Source: Isoetes taiwanensis (lineage: Eukaryota > Streptophyta > Lycopodiopsida > Isoetales > Isoetaceae). From it: 64,000 nucleotides of DNA. The notes under the pieces are model-generated. The model was not told where the DNA came from. It was given only the letters and a program-made list of their open reading frames with translations, and ran no database searches. This document shows, in pieces, positions 43,700 to 55,550 of this stretch. The DNA lies in contig JAJEKV010000014.1 in assembly GCA_021234155.1 (NCBI GenBank), positions 6,527,563-6,591,562 on the forward strand, written 5' to 3'. How positions within the stretch are numbered: position 1 is the first letter of the stretch; every line of letters begins with the position of its first letter. The translations under genes were made by a program, and so were the position numbers.

Positions 43700-46130
43700 C
43701 TGTGCATATGCGCACTATTGATCTAAGAATTTATAGTTAGTACTTATTGAGACTGAGGGTATTCCTGCATTTTTTATTCTCTGGGCCGTATGGATAAGGA
43801 TTTTGTTTTTTATGTATGGTAGAAACTTTTACTACCAAAGCAATGCAAGATTTGTCCAACTTTCACACTGTAAAAGAATATGCTACAAACACTTTTGACC
43901 TATAAAGAAGTGCCCATCAGTCGCATCTGTTTAGGGTCTTAGTGGAGCCCGTCCTTTTATACGGGGTCAAAGCCTGGGCTCAGTGTACCATACAATCACA
44001 TTAGCTAGATACTTACCATATTTGCTTTTCTTCCATTATTTTGGAGGTGCCAATATTTATCATAAAAAAACCCTACATCCTGCCGTAGGATTATATAGGA
44101 CCCCTGTTTTTTCTTTTCGAGAAAAACCTTTACACTGTAACTTATAGGGTGAGCAGATCCCTACTTGTTAGTAGGGGTCTTTTACAACCCTATATTTTGC
44201 TCTAAGACACGCATTTTACCAACGACGCTATACAATTTATATAGTAGAACCAAAGGCGTACCTCTAATGACTTATATCGATGTGAAGCAACTCTCTAAGC
44301 ATACATCTACTCTAAAACATATTATTTCTTAGCAATAATAGAAAACATACACTGGGGCTTCTATCTGTGCCAACCAACTACCAACAGTGCTAATACGACA
44401 GACAGAGAAAAGAAGCAAGCAACTGCAAGAAAAAATCAACGTCAAACAACCAATCTGGCTGCACATTAAAACAAAAATGTAAAGGTTACAAAATATAACA
44501 TTATGGTAATGAAATATAACATTATTTTACCCTAATCAGAGACATAGCTTTAAATCATTGCTAATGTTGCTGGCCTTCACCGTAGCTAGCTTGATCTTGG
44601 TCTCTAATATTGCAGCCCTAGGCCAAAATTCAATCCCGATAAAGAAATGGGAATCTTCATACATGCATTGAAAAAGCAAGATTAGTAGGAACCTTGATAA
44701 TGAAGTGGGCTCATCTGAAAGGGTCCTGCCTCAGCTGGCCTGATGAAGATGCAAGGCAGGAAAATCAAGCATGGAATCCATGCTATATTCAGTTAACATG
44801 CAAGCAGATCTGCTATGGAAGCTAATAACAATGGAAGCTAATAACACAGAAGTAGTCATCATGGATGAATGGCCATCAAAGCATCTATGAGATATCAAAT
44901 AGACTAGATTCAGCAACTCCCAATTCATGTGTTATCTATGCCATCTAACGTCTTAGTATAGACTGGTCATTTTAGCCTCATCTTTCACCAAACTGCTTTA
45001 AAGCATTAAACATAATGGATTCGCAATATGTACATATAATCATTCACCTCGTCCATGCCACCGTCATGCAATTAACCATATCTCAACATAAAGCAATAAA
45101 AAATCATATCAACACCCTTACTGGCCTTGATATTGCTTGCCAGAAACATGCAAAGAGAACATTTACTGCGACATTAGCATGTTTTGTAAAGACAACACTT
45201 ACTGCGAGATTAGCATATAAGCTACTTAAGAATAGATGTATTACTTCTCTAGACCATTTCCAGGATATGCTCAATTGCATGCCTCCAAATGGTAGATTAA
45301 CCATTATTCATGTTGTACTGCCATCCACGTCCAACAATCTTCTAAGTTCTTCTCCGCTTCCTAATATAAAGTACCCAGATGATTTGCAAAATTTCCAAAA
45401 TACTGAAAACTCTATTGCATGGGAAAGGGAAAATATCATTATTGCATAAAGCCTGTTTTATTTCTCGAGTAATTGCAAACTAAAGATTTGAGCCATGTCA
45501 TAAAATGTACCCTCTCCTTGCTGAAGGAAACATGAAATGGTCAAAAAAATACATGGGTTATGCGCAGATAACAATAATGTAGGATCTTCGCAATTAAATC
45601 TTCCAAATCAAAGTGCAAGGGCAATCTAGATGATTACAATTTGACATGTGAGTCATGACTACGCAACACATTCAGCAGTGTCAGAGTCTGTTTCTAAGAA
45701 CATAAGAGCCCTCTACATGTACATGGACACATGTTGACAAACCAAGCAGAGTAACCCAATACTGCAAATTCTTTGTTGTTGGTATCTTTCCATTTAGGTA
45801 AAGAAATTAAATCATAAGAATAAAACATAAAGTTTAGGACTTGCTAAAAATTAAGGAGGACTTCAATCAAACTAAGCAACCTATCTCTTTAAGCATATCA
45901 AGATGGATCGTGCATCTATACTTGTGCTTCTTGTGGAAAAAAATGTACCGTCACCCACACGATCTAAGACGCAATAGCGCATTAACAAATTGATTAATGA
46001 GTATCTAACTGAAAAGCCAGAAAAATGTACACTTGTAGGAAATTGTGAAGGCACAATGACTACCTTTGAATTAACAAAGGTCGAAGGTGCAATGGCAGAA
46101 GTATACATTTTATACCTCAATCTGAAAGCA
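43700..46130. other. Gene-free stretch with one weak ORF
   Basis: No gene family recognised. A frame at about 45,903-46,190 (MDRASILVLLVEKNVPSP, one TAG, then LINEYLTEKPEKCTLVGNCE) is protein-like but short. The ORF at 45,015-45,449 has no features. Confidence 0.35.
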
Positions 46131-46132
46131 AC

Positions 46133-46286
46133 CACAAAACCAAAAGGTGTCAAATCAAATGTAGTGGTATCTGTTTGTCAAGCCATTTAAGGGGAAATCA
46201 ATAAAGTACAACAAAACCAAAAGGTGTCAAATCAAATGCAGTGGTATCTGTTTGTCAAGCCATTTAAGGGGAAATCAATAAAGTAC
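46133..46286. repeat. 77-bp tandem duplication
   Basis: Two near-perfect copies of ACAAAACCAAAAGGTGTCAA through AATCAATAAAGTAC, differing at about one base (TGTAG against TGCAG), lie immediately upstream of the long hairpin at 46,348. Confidence 0.92.
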
Positions 46287-46347
46287 AGAATGTGAATGGG
46301 ATGTAATCTACCTAAAAAGAACTTTTAATAGATTGAATGGGATGTAA

Positions 46348-46502
46348 TGTGGAATGGGAAGAGGGAGTCGATTCTGGTGTAGCAGGGCAGGCTGGCTACT
46401 GCCAGCAGCCGGTCCAGCTACTGCCAGCAGCCGGTGGACCGGCTGCTGGCAGTAGCCAGCCTGCCCTGCTACACCAGAATCGACGACCTCGACCATTCCA
46501 CA
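46348..46502. repeat. Long hairpin with a perfect 50-bp stem
   Basis: 46,367-46,416 and 46,435-46,484 are perfect reverse complements (GTCGATTCTGGTGTAGCAGG ... inverse). The 18-nt loop (GCTACTGCCAGCAGCCGG) itself repeats the inner part of the left arm. The stem continues imperfectly outwards to TGTGGAATGG at 46,348 and CCATTCCACA at 46,502. Absence of any arm divergence means recent origin or strong constraint. A foldback insertion or a young small-RNA locus are both possible. Confidence 0.93.
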
Positions 46503-46504
46503 GC

Positions 46505-47195
46505 GTCAAGGTAAGCAGGAATTTTGGCTTCTTCAGGTTTTGGCTATGGCATGGAGTTTAGGTAAGCTATGGCATGGAGTTTAGGTTCGGATAAGCTCAG
46601 CTTGGAGTTCTGCCGGAGATCTGGCTATGGCTGTGGCTTGGAGCTCTGCCGTTTCTCGCCTTCCTCGACTGCACAGAGGTAAAGCAGAGGTGCTAAGGCT
46701 TGAAAATCTGAGGTATTAACGGTAAAGCAAAAGCTATGGCTTAAAAATCTTCCGGAGGTCTGGCTATGGCTATGGCTTGGAGCTCCGCCGTCTGTACAGA
46801 GAAAAAACAGAGGTAACCGGTTGTAAAGGGTTAGCCAAGAATGCTACATCGATTTTCCATTCTTGATTAGAATGGTTGCAACGTGGCAACATATCATTGG
46901 CCAAAAAACAAGAATTCAGACCAACTTACCTTGACGTAATTTACCTAACTAAACACTCTTTATAGAATGTCAAACTTCTGCTCGAGAATGTGACATGTGC
47001 TAAAAAGACTACCCAAAAATTGGGATGCGGTTAACGGGAATGCCCATATTTCTTATTTTTATTTTTGTCTAGGCAAGGTCTGTCGCCATAACATGGATTA
47101 ATGGGTTAGTGCCTCGAACCTTTGTGTTTATATATTCTCGGGGATCCATGGAACATAAATTTCGGTGAAGGGCAAAATAGGATTGTGTTAAGGAC
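46505..47195. other. Upstream region of the BTB gene
   Basis: Holds short repeats of GCTATGGCATGGAGTTTAGG (twice at about 46,544-46,585) and related GGCTATGGCT-TGGCTTGGAGCT phrases at about 46,622 and 46,761, resembling a duplicated leader. No clear TATA box was fixed. Confidence 0.4.
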
Positions 47196-49476
47196 ATGGA
47201 AGAAGCAAGGTCCTCAATTGAGTCCGCAGAGTTCGAGAGACTGCCGATCTGTGCAGAATGTCATGAGGAATGTGAAGGAAATCTGACCTATTGCAGGTCA
47301 TGTTTTGATGCCAGAGTTAAAAGCAATGGCCATAACTGGAGACGAAGGTCGAGACTTGAAAGCGCCCTTGAAACTGAACAATTCAACCTGGAGAAGGTGA
47401 CCCAAAAATTGGGTCTGCTGGAAGACGCTTTGGAAATTTATCGATCCATGCTTTTGAATTCTGTTTATTCCGATGTTACAATTGAGACAGGAGATGGAGA
47501 CAAGACTCCTGCACATAGAGCTATTTTGGTAAGAGTTTTTTTATTTTCTTGGATATGACTGTTCCTTATAAACATTGTGATTTTTCCCAAGAATATGGAA
47601 AATGTTTACTTGCTACTATTAGCGAAAAAATTTCTTCTTCCTGTGAACATTAGCTAAAGCACAACACATCAGCACAGCAAAAGAGAAAATATTACTTGTA
47701 TACAATTTGTTGGGAACGTGTAACACATTAAAGGATGTGCTAACTCAGTTTCTTACCCAGGCCAGCAGATCACCAGTTTTCAGGGCAATGTTTGAGCATG
47801 AATTGCAAGAAAAGACATGTGCAGTGATTCACGTCGCGGACATCTGCACTCCAGTAATGCGTGCATTGCTTCTTTACATTTATACTGGTCAGTATCATAT
47901 GAACAGAATGTCATGTCTTTGCACTGAAGGTTGTACATTACAAGTGTGCACAAGTGTCTTTCACCATATGAGTTTTTTGTGTGTAACCTGCATGAATGCA
48001 GAATAAGGATAGAGGTGCTGCTAACAAAATCTGAGCAATTTGCATATGATGATATCTTATCAACTGGCATATGATGTGATTGTGGAGAATGATGGACACT
48101 TGCTTTCCTTTCTATACTAATGTATATTTTTATGCTGAGAAGATCAACATTGGGATAGTTTTGGAGTTGCCATTCTATTTTTCCTATAGCATATGAGCTT
48201 GTTGGCAGCACTTTGGTAAGGCTTTAGGTTCAATGAAGGCCTTACCTTTTGCCTTCGGTATTCATAGTTGATGATATCATCAAAGAGCTTCTCCATCAAG
48301 TTCACAGTGGTAGATAAGAAATCCCCATTCAGCAATTCTTTCTCATAAAGGCTTTGCACCGGCCAAATTGGCAGCCTGTGCAAATGTTAGGCTTATTACT
48401 GGATATAGCCTTTGTTTTGTAGGCCTTGTCTGCCATGGTTGTCAAGCTTATATACCACAACAGCTCGACACGGACTGGTTGAGGAGAGTCAATAGATTGC
48501 AAACGGTTCTGTGCAAGGATTATTAGGTGAAAAGTGCCACATTTTTTGTGGACTTGAGAGTAAATAATGAAGTCCTATCATAATTTGTCCCTTTGTCTGC
48601 GAATTCTAACTGTATTCTGAATGGAAGCAAGAGACAAATTGTATACGTAGGCTGGTAATAATAATTATATGCCTGATAACTTTATGCTAGTATGCACGTA
48701 AATATGTTCCATTCTACTTTATAACTCTGATCTACCTTGTGTCATTTATTTTTTATTTGACGATCTGGAGAAACTTTAGGATTGGACAGACATACATCAT
48801 CTGGCTAATGGCAGATTAAAATGCTGAAGCTTAAGAGCATTGGTATGTGGGAAGCATCATCCTACTTGGTATTGAGGCTCATTATATCTCCTTGGCGTTT
48901 CTTGCTTAAAATAACCTGAATCTCTGTTCATTCTATTTGCTGCTTCGGCTTGTCAGTATAAATCTTCAGTTTAGTGGGGCCTTCCATTTCCCACATATAA
49001 ATCATTCTTCTAAAGACTATGTATCATAGCACATATCCTAAATGAGAGAGCAAGTTTATTAGGTTTGATATGTTTTGTAGCTTGAAGTGCCATAGGATTA
49101 CGGCATGAGTTATTGATAAGGCCGTCTGAGTTTAGTTCTAACCCATGTTCTCTTAAATGCAGATAATCAAGATAACAATGTCATCAAACAGCATGGCATG
49201 GAGTTACTTGCTGCAGCTCATAAGTATGATATACCGAACCTGAAAAGAATATGCGAGGCTGCCATTGTCAATCAAGTTGAGCCACACAATGCCCTTGAAA
49301 TGCTACAAGCAGCAAAACTTTATGGTGCCAATAAAATCAAAGAGGCTTGCATGAAATGCATTGCAAGGAATGTGAAGAAGATAGCATTTACGGATGAGAT
49401 GCGCAGCCTCATTAATAGTAATGATCATCCTGAGGCAATCTTAGAAATCATACAGAATATTGCAGACGAAATTTAG
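47196..49476 (+). CDS. BTB/POZ domain protein (At4g08455-like), three exons
   Basis: The exons 47,196-47,528, 47,761-47,887 and 49,163-49,476 join in phase (333, 127 and 314 bp) to give 257 residues plus a TAG. All donors and acceptors are GT-AG. Residues 19-36 form CX2C-X10-CX2C, a small zinc-ribbon-like motif. About 50-88 is a helical segment. The BTB fold begins at YSDVTIETGDGD (about 94) and spans AHRAILASRSPVFRAMFEHE and VMRALLLYIYTG, then LLAAAHKYDIPNLKRICEAA and ALEMLQAAKLYGANKIKEA. Plants use such proteins as substrate adaptors of CUL3 ubiquitin ligases. The frame is fully intact, which makes this the best-preserved host gene in the window. Confidence 0.93.
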
Positions 49477-49479
49477 TGT

Positions 49480-51954
49480 ATAGCTTATGAAAAGAAACCA
49501 ACGAGCTACTATTGTCATATAGATATGATATGACAAAGGTTAGGCAGAGGCAGTGCCAAGATATGTGTAAAAGAGAAATTTCTTATGATGAGCTTAATTA
49601 AGGATCTGACGTTGCTTGGCCATCTTAGCCCAATCAGCTTTATGTTCTGACTGTCAACGGCAATAATTAGAGAACCATCGTTATCTTTCCAAAAAAAAAA
49701 AGCACCTATACGATGCAGTGATATGCAGTCTGGTCCATTTGCTTGCCATTAATTGATTAGATCCTTGCATACACTCTTTGATACAAGCCAGTTTGTTGTC
49801 TATCCCACAGTTTCCACACCATTGTACATGGATCTTGCGTGCAGTTCGGGTGATTTGCTTCCTTACACTAGGGTGTATCCCCATTATGCCCAGAAATTGC
49901 CCGTAAGTATGACACCTTGCAAGTTACATGCATTGGAGTAGCGTTCGCATTCTGCATCGGGGTGGCAGGAAATTAACTATCTGGAGAATAGCAGACGTGG
50001 GGGTTTAGATAGAATTAGAAAACGCAAGGCATGCGTCATGATGACTCTAGGTAACTTACAAGTTTCACAAAGGATCACTCCCTAAATCAGAACATGACTA
50101 TGGCTTATGGAAGTATGCCAAGTATTTGTAATGCCGGCATAGCGGCATGACAGCAACACAGAGGGATATAAGGTCTAATAGTTCTAAAGTGGATAATGAC
50201 TGTAAATGATAGATAGAGAGAAATTTAAAGACATAGATGCAACCTTCTATTGTATCATACGACATATAATAGTGGGTTAAAAGCCAACAAGAGGGTTCAA
50301 AGATATCTTAAAGAGTAAATGGGTCGGTAACCTTACGGAGGATGACTCATAACCAAAGAGAGTATAGAGAACATATCAAAGATGAAGATGAAAATAAAGG
50401 AGTACGATTCGTATTAATGGGTAGGCCACCTGGTTGGGATAGTTACCACCTATACAACTTTGGGGATGAGTTACATAACGTAAGGATGACGACAATGCTC
50501 AAGAGGTTCACTCTTGAAAATAGGGCATGAGTGTGGCGTATATGCGGATGCCAAGTTACGTGTGATGGCACAACAGTGGCATGACATCGGCATAGAAGAA
50601 CGTAAGAAATAACAATTCAAAGATCTATGAGGATCCTAAAGCATAGAGTTCCAATGATATGCAAGGTAAAAGTCATAGAGAAATTTGAGCGTTTAACTGT
50701 AAAAAAAATAACACGTTTCAAGGCCAGGGTGAAGGAGATCGATGATAGTCCTAAGAAGGTAGCAAAGAAAAAGACAAAATTAGTGGACCTTTATTCATTG
50801 TGTGGGCCTACTGGGCGGAAAGGCAGAAGGGGATTTTGAAAAACCGTTGAAGACTTAAATACGGATTTCAGGGATAAAAGGATTTCAATTTCTGGGATAA
50901 CATGGTGAACAATAATTTTACAAGGACCCTAAGAGTAGAAGGAGTCGTTGTAGAAGGGTGCCGGATTCGTACTAACATTTGGGACTACTGTTCTAATTCC
51001 CTAAGATAGATAGATTATTCATGGAACTCAGTGACCCTGTGACGCTAAAGTAATGGTTGGAAGGAGTTTGCTCTAATCAAATTTAGGTATTCTTGAAGGT
51101 GTTGATGAGTCAAGAATGGTGTTATACCTTGAAAAGAGGTTTGGCCATCGCAAGTTGACAGGCATGTGATGCAGGTATATAATTACTGGGATATAGGCGG
51201 TGAAGGGTGGTACAAACTGATACCAAGGTTTATGCTCTAGATAGATTCGAGTGAGGTGTTGACATGGCTGTGGGAGTTCGAACTCAAACAATTACTATGT
51301 ATTACAGAGTATGTGTCGTGACATAAAGAAGGTAGTGAAGGGTGATGGTACTATTTACAAACCCAAGTCCTAGAGGGTTGCTGCATGGCAGTGTCTAGTT
51401 GGTTGGGTCAAGAGAAGTCTATTCTCTGAGAAGTAAGGCGGTCAAGGCTTTGAGACTAAAAGAAACTGCATTAGGTATGGTTGGTTCATAGTGCTACTTA
51501 CTCCTGACATGTGAAGTCGAATGAAATAACTTTTAAAGCAGATGAAGGTATTAGTGATTAAACGAAGGCAGGGTTGAAAGAATTTTTGCTACCAAGGCAT
51601 CTACTAGAGAAAAATTATTTAAACATCAGTACTGGAAAATTCCGTACTGCTAGGGTATTGCTGCGAGCAAACATTTATCACAGGGGAGAGCGGATTAGGA
51701 TCCTACCTGGGAGATGCTATCTCGCTCAGAAGAGGCACCGTCCATCTTGCATCGAGAAAGTGCGATACTATGGGCGTGGAACCCATTGGCCGAGGCCAAC
51801 AATGTTCCTCGAGGTGAGGGCACCTTGTGATGGTTGCACAAGTCCGGCAGAGTTGTTGCCACCACAACGTGGGTTTACGGAAGACGGTCTTCTAATTTAA
51901 ATAGAAAATAAAACCACTATAAATAAAACGAGAACTATTATATTCTTTGCTAAA
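49480..51954. other. Repeat debris without a supported gene
   Basis: Short open frames (50,342-50,530; 50,627-50,839; 51,574-51,900) are Lys/Arg-rich but match no family that I know. Diverged phrases recur between about 50,033-50,160 and 50,480-50,600 (GGATGAC, TATGCC-AGT, GGCATGACA), suggesting an old tandem or nested repeat. Confidence 0.35.
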
Positions 51955-52250
51955 GAAACTTAGCCCATTAGTAAAGGGGTTGTCTCATGTGTAGGAGGTC
52001 AGGGGTTCAATCCTGGAGGTCAGGGGTTCAATCCTGCCATATGCCTCTTTCTTTTAAAAGGAGTTGTATGGCCTCTTTCTTTTAAAAGGAGTTGTAGTCT
52101 AGCAATAGAACGCTTGATATGTATAACAAATACGTAACACATAATTATTAACAAAAAGAAAGTTGGCATGCTGGTAAGGACCTAAAGTTGGAGTTAGAAG
52201 GTCATGGGTTCAAAACGTGGAAGGAAATTTTTTTTTTAAAAAAAAGTCAA
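51955..52250 (+). mobile_element. tRNA-like promoter boxes, SINE remnants
   Basis: Two segments have polymerase III-type internal boxes. The first has TTAGCCCATTAGTAAAGGGG then GGGGTTCAATCCTG (the latter duplicated at 51,999-52,015 and 52,017-52,037). The second has TTGGCATGCTGGTAAGGA at about 52,163 then GGGTTCAAAACG at 52,206, ending in T/A runs. The spacing fits tRNA-derived SINE heads. The bodies are too decayed to classify. Confidence 0.4.
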
Positions 52251-52675
52251 CGGTCAAAACCAGCAGACTTGGGGATTTTTGAGTTTAGAATCGAAAAAGA
52301 AAACCATTTTTCCCTGAGTGCGCCAATTTCGAATTTTCTCTCCCGTTTTCGCCAGTTTGAGTCGGCCAAAGGGTGTTCTAAGCTAATTAGGGTGTTCCGG
52401 ACGCAATAGAACAAAAATCGCCGCAATGCAAGTTTCCTGGAGAAAGTTATGGCTTCTGGAAGAAAGGGACTGCATTCTGCCGAAAACTCAACATAACTTC
52501 ATCTTAAAATCTTGAATTTTTCTTCTTAACTAGCTCAATCCTCGCACACTTAGGCCAAAACTCATCCTACTTATGGATTTGGTGGTATACTTTTCCTACA
52601 TTGGAGGTCTCCTACTATCTAAAGGGTCTAACGAGTTAGACATGACCATGCAATGATCCGGTCCACCAAAATCAT

Positions 52676-52687
52676 GCTCTGATACCA
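52676..52687 (-). promoter_or_regulatory. Primer-binding-site sequence, antisense
   Basis: GCTCTGATACCA, the inverse of TGGTATCAGAGC, lies one base left of the LTR at 52,689. Either it is the primer site of that LTR, or an older element was struck at its LTR/primer junction. See the linked finding. Confidence 0.65.
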
Positions 52688-52688
52688 T

Positions 52689-54193
52689 TGCGACGCCCCC
52701 CGAACCTATACGATGCTCCCATCGTATAAATACGGGAAATCCCCTCTTCCATGGCGACTACTCCACCATAGAAAGGCCCTCCGTCTGACTCGGACCACTT
52801 GTGATGGGCAAGTGTTCGGGTGAAGGACACGGAGGTGTCATTCGTCCCACGCCTTCTATGGGAATCCTATATAGCGGAAGCGTACAAACATGTTAGCACC
52901 TGGCAACAATACAAATAAGTAATATACCACCACGAAGGGTGGCCCATCATCATCAATACGAATACAACAGAATACCAACATAACAAAGGAAATGCTTCAT
53001 AAATAAGGGCTCTACCCCGGCTCAGACTCCTGGGAATCAACTGACGGTCAGGGCCTCCAGATAACAACAGACGGAATCATAACAATGGCGTTGGCTGGCA
53101 CAGAACAATGGCTAGGGTAGTCCACTCTATCCGCCCCTCCTGTGCACACTTTGCAGATAGGCTGGAACATGCTATGGTGTGATTGTAGCCTTCCGGAGAC
53201 GCAATTCCATAGAATCACCCTATGGAACTACTCCGGGTTACATCTCCCCAGTCCGATGAGGCAAGTCGGAGAAGCGTCCCCTCCCCGAGTATGACGGATC
53301 CCTGGGTGTATTAGAGAACGCGTGCCCCCCTTAGTGACCCCCGCGTTCGTACCCTACTTACTCCCCTAAATCTAAAGGCCAGCTCACCAGCCCATTCGAG
53401 CCCAGGGCGCTCAAGAAATATTGGCTCGACACCTGCGACCCAGGGAGTGTCAGACCCATACCCGGCCCTCTCCGTGACGGGCTATAAGCCTAGCACACTG
53501 TAGGAGTCCTGTAGCCGCGCTAGGCAAGATCCCACCCCCAATTCACCATCATACTCGTTGTCTGGTGCTGAATCACATCATAGCATCCACAGCCAGGCGG
53601 GCTCTTGTGCACAGGCCGCATTTAATGGGATTTAAGGGGTTCTAGCTAGGAGCATCACTAAATCTAGATAACCTTTAGGTCTCTACCCCCCCTTAATCCA
53701 ATAGAACACAGGAGGAACAGAAAGAGAAAATAGAATCAGATACAATCATCCATCATCATCATCATCATAAGTAGATCATAGAATAGAATATAATCATCCA
53801 TCTACTCAAACAAGGATTAGAAGAATACAAGCTATGCTAAACTAACCAGTATCATAGCTATCTCTCTGGTTCTCCATCCTTCTGGCTGGAATCCAAGGTG
53901 AGCAGCAGCTCCTCCTCCACAAATTTCCCCCAAATCGATTTGGGGCAAATTGTTGTGGAAGCCCCAATTTGGGTGTCCCAAGCTAGTAGGTCTGCCTTGC
54001 CTAATCAATTTGGGCCAGATGGCAACTCTAGATTAGTTATCCCTGATCAATTTAGGACTTTTTAATATTAGGTTAATCCCTAAATTCGAATTAGGGTTTA
54101 GGGTTAGGTTTCCACCTTAATAATAAAATGATGTGCATTAATTATTCATAGTGGCGTGTCATGTATTTATACCCAAAAGGGCGTAACATCACA
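52689..54193 (-). mobile_element. LTR related to the 26-39 kb element, minus orientation
   Basis: Read on the minus strand it starts TGTGATGTTACGCCC and ends GGCGTCGCA, compared with TGTGACGTTCC..ACGTCACA in the large element. Shared interior phrases include the inverse of GGGGCGGATGGAGTGGAC (about 53,115-53,145), the AAGTGTGCA segment next to it, and the GGAGATG-ACCC stretch near 53,240. ACCAT flanks both ends (52,684-52,688; 54,194-54,198), as for a solo LTR. At about 1,505 bp it is the same size class as the LTRs of the intact element but clearly older or from a sister family. Confidence 0.8.
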
Positions 54194-54493
54194 ACCATGG
54201 TTGTTATTTAAAGTTATACATCATGATGTCCTTTATATGTTAATTCTTGTTAATCATAAAAGAAATCAAGTTGAAACTCAACTTATAAGTTAACGATGAA
54301 TTATAATAATTGGTACATCAACATACAATTGGAAGATTGAAATTTTATATAGAAGATAAATAATAGTACATGAAATCTTGTTACATATTAATACATAGAA
54401 GGGGATAAGGGTTTATCGTCGAGAGCCCTTTATAGACTTGAAGTCCTTCACGTCCTTGAGTTGAAGATCCTTGTCGACGTTGCATAGAATATT

Positions 54494-55067
54494 TCAGAAT
54501 GATCCCCCTTCTAATGCACGAGTCATTTGAGGAGGTGGGAGCGGTGATGCCGTAGCTGCTACTATTGGCATCGGCGCATCCCTTAGATGACCCCTGGTGA
54601 AGTCGAGGCTGTAGAGTACCACGGACCTTTTGAAGAGGATGACGTGATGCATGTTCTCTTTCATCTTGGCATGCTGGTCGAACCTTGTAAGTGCCATCAG
54701 GAGTGCTATAGACTCATCCCCTCGTGGGCTGAAGTCCTTCTGGAATACTATCATCTGGCCTTGGTTTCGGACTAGAAGATTGTATCTAAGGGCCTTCCCC
54801 TTTTGGAGTCCCGCCGACTGTGATCCTGTACCCTTCTTTTCTGTCGCTTCGCCGAAGATGTCGATTGCTAGGAGGTCTTCATGGTCCTTCCCCCAAAAGG
54901 CTTTGCCCTACCACAGATGCGGCATCGGCTCGAGGAGATGCGGCATCGGCTCGAGGTGCATAGAGCTCAAAGAGATGGTCAAAGACATGGAAAGCCTCCT
55001 TGTTAAAATCAAATGCTTTGAGTCCGGGAATTAAACCTAGGAGGAATCCAAGCTCAATCTCCAACAC
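54494..55067 (-). pseudogene. Fragment of the unknown leader protein of the retroelement family
   Basis: The minus strand encodes LRYNLLVRNQGQMIVFQKDF, then SPRGDESIALLMALTRF, VILFKRSVV and ALEGGSF. This aligns in order with the second leader gene of the 26-39 kb element (LRYYLSLLMDGRLAVIHRKF, TPRGEEGVSMLIALSGF, AILVKRASF, ALQGGSS). Upstream sequence to 55,067 is coding-like but frameshifted. Gag and the H3-like cassette are missing. The right side is cut by a copia LTR. Confidence 0.75.
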
Positions 55068-55074
55068 TTTTCTC

Positions 55075-55550
55075 TTCTTTTATCTTCAGCAATTACTATC
55101 ACAATAGAATCCACAAAGGATAAAAATTAAGCACAAAGCTTTAATCACAATTAGAACAAGCAGCTAAGCACAAAGCTTTAATCACAGATAGAACAAGCAG
55201 CTTTATATTAACCAATACTGAAATCTTCACAATCTCCAACAACCAGATGATCTGATGCCTGAGCTGCTGATTCGTCTACTAGCCTGCAGTTTCGATCACT
55301 TGCCAAGCGAATCTGTAGCAGACGGCTGCTATGACACTTCTCTGCTGTTGGCTCTTCCACCTGCACCTTTTATAGAATAAAAAACCTACGTTGCCCTTTT
55401 TCTTCTGTATTGCTTTTCTATTTCTTACCTTTATTTATACCAATATCATGCAATTGTATATGTTTGATAATACCATATGTTTCTTCATGCAAATGCCATG
55501 TGTAGTCAAGCAACACATAGGCATGTCAAACCAAGTAGTTAAATCCAACA
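55075..55550 (-). repeat. Ty1/copia 3' LTR (minus orientation)
   Basis: Starts at 55,550 with TGTTGGATTTAACTAC on the minus strand, directly after the polypurine tract AGGGGGAGAT (55,551-55,560). A TATA box (TTCTATAAAAGG) lies at about 55,366-55,377 on the minus strand. A 36-bp tandem repeat (CACAAAGCTTTAATCACA..) sits at about 55,132-55,203. The left end is approximate, placed where the sequence of the neighbouring fragment begins. Confidence 0.7.

Noticed and set aside
43990-44220. Possible MITE with CCCTAC / GTAGGG ends
   Set aside because: The inverted matches are short and irregular, and no target duplication could be found.
52867-53067. Antisense ORF in the related LTR
   Set aside because: It lies within the LTR, is short, and has no family features.
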